DNA of 64,000 nucleotides from NCBI GenBank assembly GCA_029379385.1, contig CM055612.1:20150001-20214000 (forward strand). Reading direction: 5' to 3'. A model generated the notes under the pieces. It saw only the letters and a list, made by a program, of their open reading frames with translations. It did no database searches and was not told the DNA's origin. A program made the position numbers and the translations under genes. Within the stretch, counting starts at the first letter, position 1; every line of letters starts with the position of its first letter. This document shows, in pieces, positions 11,470 to 23,641 of the stretch. This DNA is from Quillaja saponaria. Lineage: Eukaryota > Streptophyta > Magnoliopsida > Fabales > Quillajaceae.

Positions 11470-11770
11470 TCAAGTAAGTATAATCAGAGAATTAAACTAT
11501 TATAAAGCTGCAAAAGAGTAAGAGTTAAGAGATACAACTTGATTTACTTTTGCGGTTTCAACCCCCTTATATAAAATTTTATGACCAATAGGATTGTACC
11601 ATGTGTCATAACATTAATCAGATAATTATAGAGACAACTAGCATAATAATGGGACATGATAGTATGTTATAATATTAATTATGATGGTAATTATAATTTA
11701 GATTATGCCGTTATATCTTGATCAGGTCACATGTAATATTATGATTGGATTTGTACAATTTAATATTATC
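11470..11770. repeat. direct repeat, left copy (possible degenerate LTR)
   Basis: This copy pairs with 13155-13461. Shared blocks in order are TTATAAAG, GAGATA, GGTTTCAAC, GACCAATA, ATTAATCAG, AATTATAGAGACA, GACATGAT, CCACATGTAATA/TCACATGTAATA and a TTTGTA block. By eye about three quarters of the bases match. With roughly 1.4 kb between the copies this could be a decayed small LTR element, but no clear TG...CA ends, primer site or TSD were found. Confidence 0.5.
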
Positions 11771-13154
11771 ACTAGTCCTAAAAAAGAGTTTAATGAACAT
11801 AGGGACTTGAACTATATATCGTAAAAATCTTGACTAGAACGGATGCTTAAAAATAAATAACCATATACGTGGGTCGTGTTTCTCGTTTGTGAGATGCAAT
11901 TATTGTAAGAAAAGTGTGTTAACATTTGGTGATATCATTGGTGTTGTTATGCTAGTCTAATCACTATTGTGATATTTTGCTAGTATTATCACTGATGTGA
12001 TGTTTTGGATTTATGCATACATGTTTTGCTCCGCCTTAAAACTTACTTCATTCAACCTTATAAATACTCAACTTTATTACTCCTATATATTTCTAGTGCC
12101 AACTGAGAAGATTGAGTTTGCTTGCGATAGAAGTTTATATTAAATTTTTCCCGATGGGATACTAACAAGTAGTTGTATTTAAACTGTATTTAAATAAATA
12201 ACATATCTTTCTTTCAACAATATGGGTAAAAACTCGAGATTGTTTGCTATTGTCATAGCATTTTGAGTGAAGAACTGAGATTGTTGACGATGTAATGGCT
12301 ACCTAGCCACTTGATTTGTCTAGGTACTTTGCTTGAGCGTCGACCATCTAGCTTGTGCTGCTCCCGAGTGTAACTATTGATATTCTAACCGTGTGTTATC
12401 TCCTTGGGTTTTCTTTTCAAGTCAGGTGAAAACCTAGTACCTTTAATAATTTAGTATTTGAGAGTTCCAACTAAAAAACTGCTTATTGCCTCTTTTCAGA
12501 GTTGAGTTATTTTGCCCAAATCTTTACATACATTAGAGGGATATATTTGATATCACTTTTCCAAATGACTATTAGTTGAAAAGTTGTGTATTAGCTTATG
12601 GAGCTGTATGTTGGTGTCATGAAGGTAGGCGATAACCTTTTCAGTGTTGAAGGTCAAGCTTATCTGATTTGGCAGCTTTGTATGAATTTTTTTTTTTTTT
12701 TTTCTGAAATATATTTTTATAGAATTGTTGCTAAAAAATTGAGCCCAAAAAAATATTCATCAAATCCACATATGTGAAATTATCTTAATAATTAACAACA
12801 TTTTTGTTGATGCTGCAGGGAGCTTAGTGGTAGTATTGGATTGCATGTAAGTGAGGGAATTTGGCCTAGAATGCCATTGTGCATGGATTAGGCATTTGCG
12901 AAGGAGACTGAAACCACAATGGTGAGTGACAACGAGCTTCAGATATAGTTGATGTGATTTTTCGGTATGTTGATTGAGAAAATGTCCTCGGTGCTTCAAT
13001 AGAATCGAAACGTAGGTACGAGACTTGGACAAATGAGAACTCTAAGAGGTAGATCCGATATGTGGTTGAGTAGTTTGTAGATATTGAAAAATCCAAAAAA
13101 TATAAATTTTTGACTTATACGTCGAATTTAAGTAAATTAAGCTAAATTTGGATT

Positions 13155-13461
13155 TAACCAACTGACAATCAGAGAACAAGCTGTTATAAAATTATAAAGA
13201 GTATAGGTCAGGAGATATAATCTGATTTAACTCTAGGGTTTCAACTCTTATATAGAATATCAAGACCAATAAAATTATATCACGTGTCACAGTATTAATC
13301 AGGTAATTATAGAGACAGTTACACTTATAATAAGACATGATGACGTATGTAATAATATTAATAAGTAATTATGGTGAGAGTTATAATTCAAATTGAACCG
13401 TTATAATTTGAATATGCCACATGTAATAATATGATTAGATTTGTATAATCTAATATATCAA
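13155..13461. repeat. direct repeat, right copy (possible degenerate LTR)
   Basis: This is the right-hand partner of 11470-11770, in the same orientation and block order. The DNA between the copies (11771-13154) has no long ORF with a recognisable domain. Minus-strand open frames at 12760-13096 look accidental. Confidence 0.5.
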
Positions 13462-13629
13462 AAGTTGGTGGAAATTACTAATTTGTTGAGTTAAATGAAA
13501 AAGAAAAGACTACTTTGAGGTGAAATGACAACGTTTTAGGATTGGTCTTATCATGTTGGTTGTTAGCCACGTAGGATGACATGCAAGCATCCTGTAGTCC
13601 ACGTAAGACATTGTAATATTAAAATGGCA

Positions 13630-14220
13630 CTTAGGGTGAGTTTGGAATAAATTAGTGCTCGAGTTCAATTCAATTTAATTTAAATTATTTTTTAATGTTT
13701 GGAACAAATCATTTAAGTGATATAATTTAAATGAATTAAATTGAATTATAGTGTTTAGAATATTATTATAACTAATATAATTCATTTCATTTTAATATTT
13801 TTACAAAATTATCCTTGTATTAGTAAAAAAAAAAAAATTCTTACAAAAGTAACTTAAATCATTGGTACAAGTCTAATACATTATAAGGAGGGAAGAGAAA
13901 TGAGGGGAAGAGGAGGGAAGAGAAATGAGGGGAAGAGGAGAGATGAAATGAGAAATAGGGTAGGAAGAAAAAGGAAGGGTTGTGATTTTTGAGATGTGGA
14001 TATGAGGAGAAGTAAAAATAAAAGGTATATATATTTTTAATCTAATTAAATTGAATTTTTAATAAATTATATTAATTTTGATGAAAATTTAAAATAAAAA
14101 AATGTTATAAAAAAATGATTTATAATAAATTAAATTTTCATAACAAGTATATACTAAATATAAAATTTGAATTAAAATTTATTTATAATAAATTAAATAC
14201 TATAATTTTTGTGGATGGAA
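13630..14220. mobile_element. AT-rich MITE-like element, copy 2, with a 24-bp tandem duplication
   Basis: The left and right arms match those of the element at 4793-5530, in the same orientation. The centre differs and contains a purine-rich tandem duplication of about 24 bp (ggaagagaaatgaggggaag repeated at 13891 and 13915). It lies just upstream of the TRF-like gene and could influence its promoter. Confidence 0.45.
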
Positions 14221-14460
14221 ACACCATAATGATTTTGAAAAGGAAGGGACCCAATTGTATGGTTTAGAAGAAAAGAGACTAAATTAGGATTGAAATCAAA
14301 TTATCGTCCTCTTCTTGCTTCCTCCTCTTCGGCGTGATGCATTATCCTCTTCTTCCTTCATCCTCTTTCGCGTGATGCATTAACGCTCTTCTCTCTCTTT
14401 CGCTCAACATTGTTTCAACTATCCGTTCATTCAAATTTTCCGTTTTATCAGTTTCCCCGA

Positions 14461-17363
14461 ATGGACGCTGATGTATGCCGATGGGCTTTGGAATTCCTTC
14501 TTCGCACTTCAGTTCCAGATAGTCTAATCAAGAAAATCATTGCAGTGATCCCAGTTTCGAACTCTGACTTGCGGTTGAAGAAGACCTTGCTGCTCCGAAC
14601 AATTCAAGCTGAAGTATCTAAGGGCTTAGTTACGGAAACTATTCTAGAAATTCTTGAAGTTATTGAAGAAATGGATCGTATTGATGGGGTTTCAATTACG
14701 GATACAATGAAGGCTGCTTATTGTGCTGTTGCGGTGGAGTGCACGGTGAAGCATCTAGCAGCATTTGCAGATGACAGTGGCAAGTATTTTGGGGCGGTTA
14801 TGAGGATTTGGAGGGTTAGGGTTGGGAATATGGAGACCTCACCAGAGGGGAGTCACTTGCTTTCCGATGAGTTGAAGGAATGGAAGGATGATATTGAAGC
14901 TGCACTTTGGGATGCCGAGGTTGGCAACAGGTTGCCGAAAATGAATGCCGGAAAAGATGCTTTGAATAGGGTTAGGGATTACTTGGTTGAAGCATGGAAA
15001 ATCATGGGTCCTTGTTTTCTTGAATTGGCGGCTAAGTTGACGAATGTTACGGATTTGCAGAGTTCAGGACGTAATTCTGTGCATGATGAACATAGTGAGG
15101 TTGCGGTGGATAGGGCTGATGCCTGCGATGATGTAGGAACCAGTGGTAGACTTGCTGAACCCGTTGATGAGGGTGAAGGGAGGACAGTAAGTTCACCCAG
15201 TACGAGTCAGGATTCTGGTGACAGATATAGAAATGGATGGGCTATTGTTGCAGTGCCAGTGAGCATGATCGATCCTCAAGGGACAGGGCAGAATCCAGTG
15301 GATGAGCATGAGGGACCGAAAGCTGAGATCTCGGATGATGAAAGTCAGGAGTTGGGTGCTTTTGGCTCTACTGCACAGGGTGACAAAGGTTTTCTTCATT
15401 GCCTTCTTCTTTCCCCTTTCACTTTACTTTGTATTTCATTTAACAGCAGCTTTGTTGATATGCGTTTATCCATCTATTGTTTTGATATTTTCTTTATTGT
15501 TTTATCAGGGTTTTTTTTTTGGCCCTTCTTGTTACTGTTTGCTGGCTCTAGATGCTCAGTATCATCTCTTACTATAGTTAGGAAGGATGTTAAGTTTTAA
15601 TCTGGTTACACCGAGAAAGACAAAGATTTTACTTATACTTTGCTTCTCTTATTTTCCTTCTTTTAGGAAGAAAGTAAATTTGTGGTTTGATAATTTGCTT
15701 TTTTTTTTGTGGACTGATGAAACCATTTCTTATTTCCTCAATAGAGATTTTATTTTATCTTTTTAAGTGTTGGACCTATTGGTTAGAAAACTAACTGAAA
15801 TCTAAAATTTAATTTTGTTTATTGTTGTCTGCCACTGTTTTGGTTGCTGTTACATACTGTATAGAAGTCTTTTATGTTCCTTTTTTTCCTTCATATTCCA
15901 CAATACTTTGCAACAAATCATTTTTCACTGCCTTAGGAATACCAAAAAGGAATCTGGTGCTTAGACGCAAGCACACTACGTGCAGTAGACACTATAGAGG
16001 AGTTAAAGTTACTAGTACTGAGGAAGTGGGCACAAATGGATCATGCAGCAAATATGATTCTCTGCCTAGTCCTGAAGTTAAAAGAGTACAGGAAGCCCTG
16101 AAATCCAGTTCTTTGGAGTTAAAAGCTCTAGTAGAGGATCCTCTTCCTCATGCATTGGGTTTATCTGAAATTGTAAGATCTGAATTGGAACGGAAGGACA
16201 TGAATCATGAGCCAACCTTAGAAAACCAGAGTAGAAATGCAGATGCACCCAATACGCATGCTGAACCTATTAAAACTAATGATGCTAATCCTGGCAACCA
16301 GTCTTCAGTTCATCAGAGTAATGTCCAGCGGCCCAACTTAATGCAGCGAAATAGTACTGCCCGTACATACGAGGTGATGATATTCATAGTGTATTGTTCT
16401 AACCTACTGGGTGCCTTTCAAATATTGTTGACAGTAGGGTAGTGGATAGCTTTTAACTGTTTTGGTGAGAGTGTGGATTGTTCTGATGGGGTAATCTTGT
16501 TCACATATATTTTCCGTTGAATTTTTCCACTTCAAAATTTTTGGGGATACTCTTTATGCATAATCATATTTTTCCATGTGCATATGATTTCGTCTCTCTT
16601 TGTAGTGGGATGATTCAATAGATGACTCATCTGAGGGAACGGCAAATCATTCTAGTAGATTTAATCTTCCCAGCCCAAGGTATTACAATGTTTCACCATT
16701 GAAGAAGTATGAAAGCCCAAGATTCCCTAAAAGGAGAAAAAGATGGAGTGTACTGGAAGAAGACACCCTACGAGCTGGCGTACAGAAGTATGTTCTTCTC
16801 ACATTTAGTCAAAGCATTATTTTATTTTTAAAGAGTCTTACAACATTATTTTGTCATAAAATTGATTATTTGAGGCCATGCACTGTGGATAGTTCCTCAT
16901 CCTCGCTCTTCCTTTCTTTTCCTATACCCCCTTTCTAGAATATGGCAAGCTGCTCTAGGAAGGTATCGGCCTTGACCATCAGCAACCACCACACCAGTTC
17001 ACATTGGTTGTAATTTAGGCCACTCATTGTCACTTCAATTATGAAGCCCAATCTGCATTTACTTTTTTCCCATCCCTGAAAGTTATTTCTGCTTCATTTT
17101 AGATCTTCAAAGAAGTAATAAATAATCCAGGTGCTATGCTTTTACGTTCTCATTCATTTTGTTTTCTTATAAAGGTTTGGTAAAGGAAACTGGAAGGACA
17201 TCTTAAACTGCTTTCATGATATCTTTGATGAGAGAACAGAGGTTAGTAATTAATTGTTTTACTATATGAATTGTCTTAAAATACTTGTATGCTGTATGTA
17301 AAAGTTGACAAATGTTTTATTCAGGTTGATCTGAAGGACAAGTGGAGAAATATGACACGATAA
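14461..17363 (+). CDS. TRFL: TRF-like telomere-repeat-binding protein with single C-terminal Myb (telobox)
   Basis: This is a nuclear protein of the plant TRF-like family, whose C-terminal Myb binds telomere-type repeats. Exons (plus): 14461-15388, 15937-16373, 16606-16787, 17175-17241 and 17325-17363, with GT-AG introns and consistent phase, giving 550 residues. Residues 1-210 form the family's conserved N-terminal helical region (MDADVCRWALEFLL, LKKTLLLRTI). An acidic, Ser-rich variable middle follows. The Myb (about 497-550) has KRRKRWSVLEEDTL, FGKGNWKDIL and the telobox VDLKDKWRNM immediately before the stop. The start at 14461 is preferred over 14410 because it matches the family N-terminus. 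The 5' leader is CT-rich with a partial duplication (gcgtgatgcatta at 14332 and 14371). There is no long C-terminal extension after the Myb, so it resembles the short TRFL class. An AATAAA lies near 17779. Confidence 0.9.
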
Positions 17364-18240
17364 TGACACTATGGAGCTCCCTTTGCATCTGTTGTTATTT
17401 TATTTCTCTTGAGAGGTACACCATTACGTTCATTTTCTTGTTCTACTGAGTGCATGCCCAAATTGCACTTTGTCTTGGATTAGTGTGGGAAATGACTATG
17501 ACAGACTTTCTTTTAGATTTGAGAAAAGTATATGCTATTGAGGGACTAATTCATGGTATACTTCATACTGGGTTATACATTATGCCTTTTAGATTTGGTG
17601 TATAATAATGGGTATCTGTTGTTCCAGTAAGGAAAATGTAATTTATTTTGTCTGTAGACTTGGACTATTGAGCTGGATGATAATCTAAATGAGGACATGA
17701 TTTGTGGGTTCTGATTGGAACAATATGAACAACATAGGGTTCATACAATTAAACTGAAGTTGCATACTATATTTATGCGAATAAAGTAACATGAAAGAAC
17801 TAGTAATAAAAAGCTCGCAGTTAGTTTCTGTTAGAGATTAAATGTTATTTGAAAATAAGACGATATTTTGGTTAACTAGCTTCCTCTAAGGATGGTTGAT
17901 CCAATGTAGTCAGTAGTAAGAGCCAAGTCGATCCAGGAAGTAATGATGTTTTGATTATACAATGTAAGATATGTAACATAGAGCTGTAGAAGTTGATATT
18001 CATTTTGCTCATTTGGTCATTTATGGTTAGACTCTTGGGGTTTTCATTTACATACATCCTGTGTAAATGGTTCTCTGTGGATACGAAGTGTATATTTCGG
18101 GACTGAGTAAAGCTCGTGACCCAACTATTGTACTGCAGTTGTAATTAATGTAAGTTTATTTTCAATTAAGTTTGTTTAATTTATATATATAATTTTCTGC
18201 ATATATTCATCTTCTCTATATATCCATCAGATCCATTGCT
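17364..18240. other. TRF-like 3' region and intergenic DNA
   Basis: Probable 3' UTR to about 17800 (AATAAA near 17779). The rest is unassigned. The stretch 18060-18240 may belong to the viral leader or promoter that precedes the primer-site-like sequence at 18246. Confidence 0.4.
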
Positions 18241-18245
18241 CCTCT

Positions 18246-19905
18246 CGGTATTAGAGTCAAGTGTGCATAAGATTGTTATCTATTTATTTAGTCATTTCTC
18301 GTCTAGTTTGTTGGTGAAACCCAAGTCGAGGCAGTGTTTGCCCGTTTAGTGAGTTAAGGCATTCAGGGCGTTGTAAGACCTCCGACAGTGATCCAATTTA
18401 ACTCTCTAGAAATGGCTCAGTTTGTAAGATCCCTTTCAAATTTTTCTAGTTCTGGTCTTAAAGATGAGAACAAAGAAATTATAATCTTAGAAAACATAGA
18501 GAAGAATTTGCAAAACTGGAATTTACTTCTTATGCCGGCACATTAATAAATCCTTTGGATCTTTTGTTTTTAAATATGATTATATAATAAAAACTGTTGA
18601 AAAATTTATCCCTCTTAAAGAATGACATGAAAATTTCAAGCTAATTCAAGTCCCTTATTGAAACCTACACAGAAAAATATAAATATTTACATCTAGGTTT
18701 AATCCAAGTTGTTTTGAAACCTTTAACTAGGTTGGGATTAAACACTTTTTCTGTAATCTGTGTTAAGGACAAAAGGCACAATAAACTCATTGATTCTTTA
18801 CTTGGATGTGTAGAATCTATACTTTGGTGATGACCAATTTACTTTGGGTGCTTTCCTGATTTTGTTATTTCCCTTTCTGATCCAAACAACTTGCATGCTT
18901 TAACTCTAAATATAAAAACCCAAAGATTTGATGTTTCCCAGATAATGAGAAACTGCTTTGTTTCCCACTAATATTGCCAAGTCTAATGTAGTTGTTCTGA
19001 AAAATATTTCTTGGAATCAAGTTACTCTTTCAGAACCCTGGAATTAAAATCTGCCATTAATCTACCAAAAATAGAAAATAAAACTGTAGAACATATGCAA
19101 ATGGAGATCGAGATAAAATTCTCTGCTAGTTGAAAATTTGGAATAAATCTTGATGATTTATTCTCTAAATCTCCCTTGAGAGTTATGTCCAATAGAATGT
19201 CTACCTCTTCTATCTCTTTAACCGAAATGGAAAAAAAATAAATTGGAAGGGATAAGGAAAATATAAGAACAGGTTCTTAAACCTCAGTATACAATAGAAA
19301 CCCCCGCTTCTACTACTACTAGGAAGCCTGATTCTCCAACAATGCTTGAAATGGGTTATGATGTTCATGTTTTAATAAAAGAAAACCCTTTGATTCCTCT
19401 CTCTTTTAACAAAGACGAATTAAATAAAAAATGGTTTTTCTTAATTTTAACAGAAAAGGAAAGACATTATCAGCATAGCGATCAGTATATTAGAAAAAGA
19501 AATTTTCCTCATAAGATTGACTTCTTTGTTTGGTTGGAAAAGACTTTTCACTATAGGAACTTAGAATATCTTAAGTTTGAAGAAAGTTTGGTCATACATA
19601 CCATTGAACCGATACATCAGAATTATATGACTACTAATGGTAAAACCGTTTGATCAATGCATCCTCCTGATGTTAATCTTTTGATTAAGATTGGAGAAAA
19701 AAATGATAATAGTTCTTCCTTATAAAATGGAAGAAGCTTCTAAAAACACTTCAGTAATTCAACAAAATAATTATACTAATTTGTATTTGCAATCTCTTAG
19801 AAAACAAATTAGCCTAAGTCAGGAAGAAGATAAGAAGTAATTCCCAGTAGGAATACTGTTTCTGATAAATCTAAACTAGACTCAATAATGGTTAAATCAT
19901 TTTCT
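18246..19905 (+). mobile_element. endogenous pararetrovirus fragment, plus strand: primer site and movement-protein region
   Basis: This is a decayed integrated copy of a Caulimoviridae plant virus. A tRNA-Met primer-site-like sequence (CGGTATTAGAGT, 18246-18257, three changes from the usual 12-mer) precedes an ATG at 18413. Plus-strand frames between 18413 and about 19000, broken by frame changes and stops, show the caulimovirid movement-protein pattern. Short visible pieces are KPLTRLGLNT, DSLLG and LHALTLNIKT. The open frame at 19342-19653 and a short coiled-coil-like segment near 19755-19838 probably continue the same polyprotein, but I could not place them. It is not a functional virus. 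The genus is uncertain; petuvirus- or florendovirus-like is a guess. Confidence 0.7.
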
Positions 19906-19910
19906 CAGCC

Positions 19911-20585
19911 TCATATGAAATTACATAGGGGCAAGTCTAGTGGATCTAGGATGAAATGAAAAGAAAGTTGACGTCCTAGAAAAATAAAAAATGACAGAAT
20001 TTGCAGAGTTGCAGTCAAAATATTATCTTTAGCAGATTTGCAGTCAACTCTAACTAAAATTTTTTTATTTATCAAATTTGATTCGAACTTGTTTATGTAT
20101 AAAACTATTGACATAATTTCTTTTTTAACCGTCAAATAATTTTGCTGAGAGCTGATTTGTCCCAGATATAAATCTCACTAATTGTTCTTTATTCTGAACT
20201 CTTTGTTTAAAATTCATCCATAACCTATTTAGAAACATATGTTTCTACAATCTTGCAAGCTTCTGGGTTATGTATGGCTAGACAAGGGAGTGTTTTAGCT
20301 CTAAGTTTTATTTTTCTGACTTCTTCAGAATGTTTCTTTGACCATTCCGGAGGATTTTTCTTTAACCTTTGATATAAATTAAGGTTTAGCATTTTTTGCT
20401 AGATCTTTATAAAAATTAGCAATGTAATTTAAACTTTATAAAAATCTTTGCAGTTGATTTTTATTTTTGATAACATTTGGAAATTTATCTGTAAATTGAA
20501 TAGCTCTATCTAAAAGCAATATTATGACCTAAAAACTGAAAGAGAATGAAGAACTTTCAATTGCACGCAGGACAAAACTGAAGCT
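19911..20585 (-). mobile_element. endogenous pararetrovirus fragment, minus strand: reverse transcriptase end and RNase H
   Basis: Read on minus from about 20585 to 19911, broken frames show the end of a caulimovirid-type reverse transcriptase and its connection region (short visible pieces FLGHNI, NQLQRFL, SLNYIANFYKDLA). RNase H-like sequence follows (LVRVDCKSAKD) in the open frame 20135-19911. Several stops and frame changes interrupt it. It points towards the plus-strand movement-protein fragment, so the two pieces are in inverted, convergent order with a junction near 19905-19911. Confidence 0.75.
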
Positions 20586-20599
20586 GTTCTAGTATCTTC

Positions 20600-21600
20600 C
20601 TTTCTTGTCCTAGGAAAATGAAGGGGAATTCTTGGCATCTAAAGCAATTCTATAGCTCTATCTCACACTCCATCTAAGTTTAGCTTCATTGTCTTTCCTC
20701 CCAAAACATCTTTCTAGTAAGAGTGTCCTGAGGCAAATGATAGAGGTTTGGGACAATTCCGCACTTAAGCTGGTTTTGCTTGTATAGTCCACCCTAAAAA
20801 GAGCACCAGTTTAGCAGGAAGTGACAATCTGAGTAAGAAGATTGAGAAATACTGGGCAAATGGAACATCAGTATCCAACCTCAAGACTTTTCTTACCTAC
20901 AAAAAAGAAAAAAAAAAAGGAAAAAAGAAGGATTTTCTTGCTGAAGAATTACTACTCTTTATAAATGGAGAAAAGCAGAAAGTTTATTGGCAGAAAGGCT
21001 CCTTTGATTTCGAGACCGTTGTAGATACGTGCTTGTCCTACTTTAGTCTGAGCATTGAATTTATTTATTTTCTAATTTGAGACTGCTTACATGGAATTTA
21101 TTTATTTATGAATGGAGAAAAGCAAGTTTATTGGCAGAAAGGCACTATTTATTTTCTCATTCAGTCAGAAAGGCACTTTCTTGTATTTGTATTTTCATAG
21201 TACTTATTTCCAGAGACATCAATCTTGTATCATCATTTGATTTTCTCATGTTTCTACTTCTTTCAGTTGTTCAAGCTGAATTTAGCAGCCAGCTAGAATG
21301 TATATTTTTGGAGTTTTCTGTGTTGTAACTATCTGTATCGCTTAATGGATATGTATTCAGTTTACTTCTACATTTGGAATTACTTGCACGCATCTTTCAG
21401 TGAAGGAATGCATCAAGAACTTGCTGGCCCTTTAGTTGGCATGATTATAATTGTCTGCATCCCTAATTCTAAATGAACATACCCAACTCTTCCATCTTTG
21501 AAGATTCAATTCAAAATCTGAACATTTAGATTTTATCAGGTTGAATTTTCATAGAAAGTTAGGCAACAAACTCTGTTTGGATCTCTAAATTTCTCATTGC
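20600..21600. other. intergenic DNA with a local duplication, upstream of the LTP gene
   Basis: A segment (aatggagaaaagca, then gtttattggcagaaaggc) occurs at about 20964 and again at about 21111, a direct duplication roughly 150 bp apart. No gene is recognised. The open frame at 21077-21328 has no known features. Confidence 0.5.
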
Positions 21601-21660
21601 CCTTTGACCCATCCATAACAGCCGAAACCTTCTACAGCCCCCCACCACCACTTTGCTCCC

Positions 21661-21668
21661 TATATAAG
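21661..21668 (+). promoter_or_regulatory. TATA box of the LTP gene
   Basis: TATATAAG lies 68 bases before the LTP start codon, so transcription would begin near 21690-21700 with a leader of about 40 bases. A W-box-like TTGACC lies at 21604. Confidence 0.75.
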
Positions 21669-21735
21669 CTCCCTCTAAAGAAAGCACAAGGGGCTAAGTT
21701 CATCCCAAGAGAAACACTTTTAGTAACTAATAACA

Positions 21736-22257
21736 ATGGCAAAATTTGCTGAAAGTAGAATGGCATTCACGGTTGTGCTTGCATGCATGTTGGTGGCTGC
21801 CTCTCATGTTGATTCCGCCACATTAACATGTGCTCAGGTCACTGTCTTGCTTACTCCATGCATTAGCTATGCAGTGTATGGAGGAACGGTGTCACCGGTA
21901 TGTTGCCAAGGCATCAAAACACTCAACGCAGCCTATAAGACAGCAGAGGATAGAAGAAGTGCATGCACTTGTATTAGGGATACAGCTGCAACAATCCCTG
22001 GAATTAACTATGAACGTGTAAATGCACTTGGTGGTATTTGTAATTCTCCTTGTCCATTCAAAGTTTACCCCTCCACTAATTGCTCCAAGTGAGTCTCCTA
22101 TGAATTTGTCTTACATTTTCTTATTTCTTCTTTACTCTCTCTTTTTTTTTTTTTTTTTGGATTTGTTTGTTTAGTTGCCACAAAATACGGACACATCACA
22201 TAATTTTTTAGATATATACTAATTTCATTGATATGGTTTACTTGCAGGCTGAACTAA
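21736..22257 (+). CDS. non-specific lipid-transfer protein, type 1, with an extra cysteine
   Basis: This is a secreted, apoplastic lipid-binding protein. Exons: 21736-22088 and 22248-22257, with the intron at the position typical of LTP genes near the stop. It encodes 120 residues ending NCSKLN. A hydrophobic signal peptide (core FTVVLACMLVAASHVDSA) is followed by a mature protein starting near TLTC. The eight-Cys pattern is complete: C, C, CC, CxC, C, C (LTC, TPC, VCC, ACTC, GIC, TNC). A ninth Cys (SPC, four residues after Cys7) is unusual. A second ATG nine codons in (MAFTVV) could also start the signal peptide. Polyadenylation-like AATAAA lies at 22407. Confidence 0.93.
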
Positions 22258-22412
22258 AAAGGCTATGGAATGCAGTGATTAGCAGGACTTTAAAAATGAA
22301 TAATATGTATGTGCTCAAAGCACTAAGTTTAATTATAAGTTTGTGTGAAATAATTATTTGTATGGATCGTATTAAACGATCCTAATCAGCTGAAACTATT
22401 ATAATGAATAAA

Positions 22413-22794
22413 ATTCCAGATGAAGTCATGTTTTTTTTGCCTCTAAACGTATTAAATTTTTTGATATATTGCTCTACAGATAAGAAAATTATTTACCCAA
22501 TAGGGTTGGCGTGTACTTAAGGATTAATGTTTTATTGTTCGACTTATTAAATTTTTTTGTTATTGGTAAAGATTATAAGCATGAATTAATCATATCTTGA
22601 ACGTTAAATTAAAAACAAGTTAAATTGATAAGCATGCCCAAGTTAGGTGGTTATTAGGAAAATAAAGATTTAGAAGAAATTAATTGTACATTACTAATAT
22701 GAACTACCACTCATTTTGTAATAGTTTACATGAATTATTAAATTAAACACGTAATCTCTTTATTTGATTTATAATTAATAAATAACCCCACTGA
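22413..22794. other. AT-rich intergenic DNA
   Basis: No gene or repeat is recognised between the LTP polyadenylation signal and the SINE. Confidence 0.5.
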
Positions 22795-22992
22795 GGGCAA
22801 GCCTTGGAGCAACGGTAAAGTTGTTCTTTTGGTGACCTGTAGGTCACGGGTTCGAGGCGTGGAACCAGTCTCTTTGCAGAAATGTAAGGGAAAGGCCATG
22901 TACATGTGCACCCACCCTCCCCTACCCCGCAATAGCCGGGGAGCACTTTGTGCACCGGGTAAAATTAAGGTTTTTTTTTTTTTTTTTTTTTT
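22795..22992 (+). mobile_element. Au-type SINE
   Basis: This is a tRNA-derived SINE of about 198 bp. It starts GGGCAAGCCTTGGAGCAACGG (A-box region), has a B-box GGTTCGAGGCG, and continues with CTTTGCAGAAATG and TTTGTGCACCGGG as in the plant Au SINE. It ends in a run of about 22 T. It is complete and in plus orientation. A flanking duplication was not identified. The minus-strand ORFs over it are translation of the element. Confidence 0.88.
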
Positions 22993-23037
22993 AAGAAACA
23001 ATAAAAGCTAAACTATCCTAAGTATAAGTTTATTATC

Positions 23038-23038
<1 letters not shown>

Positions 23039-23082
<44 letters not shown>
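23039..23082. repeat. (AT)n microsatellite
   Basis: About 22 uninterrupted AT units. Confidence 0.95.
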
Positions 23083-23086
<4 letters not shown>

Positions 23087-23641
23087 CTTTCAATAATAAA
23101 ATGAAAAAAAAATTGTGATGAAAATATTATGATTAAGGCGCAAATCGAAACAATAACTTATATGATTTTTATAAATGAGAAAAATATTATTTGTAAATGT
23201 ATTGATAATTTAAATATGGACAAGAAATAAAGATTTATCAATGATTCAAATATTGTCTATGTATGTTAAAAATGAATCAATATAGAATTTAATTTCATAA
23301 AAAAATTAGAAAAAAATATAAAAATGAGAAAAGATAAGAAAAAGTTATAATAAAAAAATTTAGTATTTTTTGAGTGAATTTTGTTAGATTTAATTATTAA
23401 TAGTTTGAATGATTGGGGATATTTTATTATGATTTAAATAAGTAAATTATATACTTAATTTCGATAATTTATGGGAATTATTGGATAGTAATTCATAAGA
23501 TAAAGTGTAATTTCCTAAAAAAAAAAAAAAACAATTTGCTGGAAAATGTAATAATTAATGTATGGCAAAATGAGAAATCGGCTTGTCCTTAAAGTGAAAT
23601 AATTTTGAGATGTCATATGTCCAGAAATAGAATTTATGAAG

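Noticed and set aside
22738..23011. three overlapping open frames on both strands
   Set aside because: All are translations of the Au-type SINE and its poly(T) tail.
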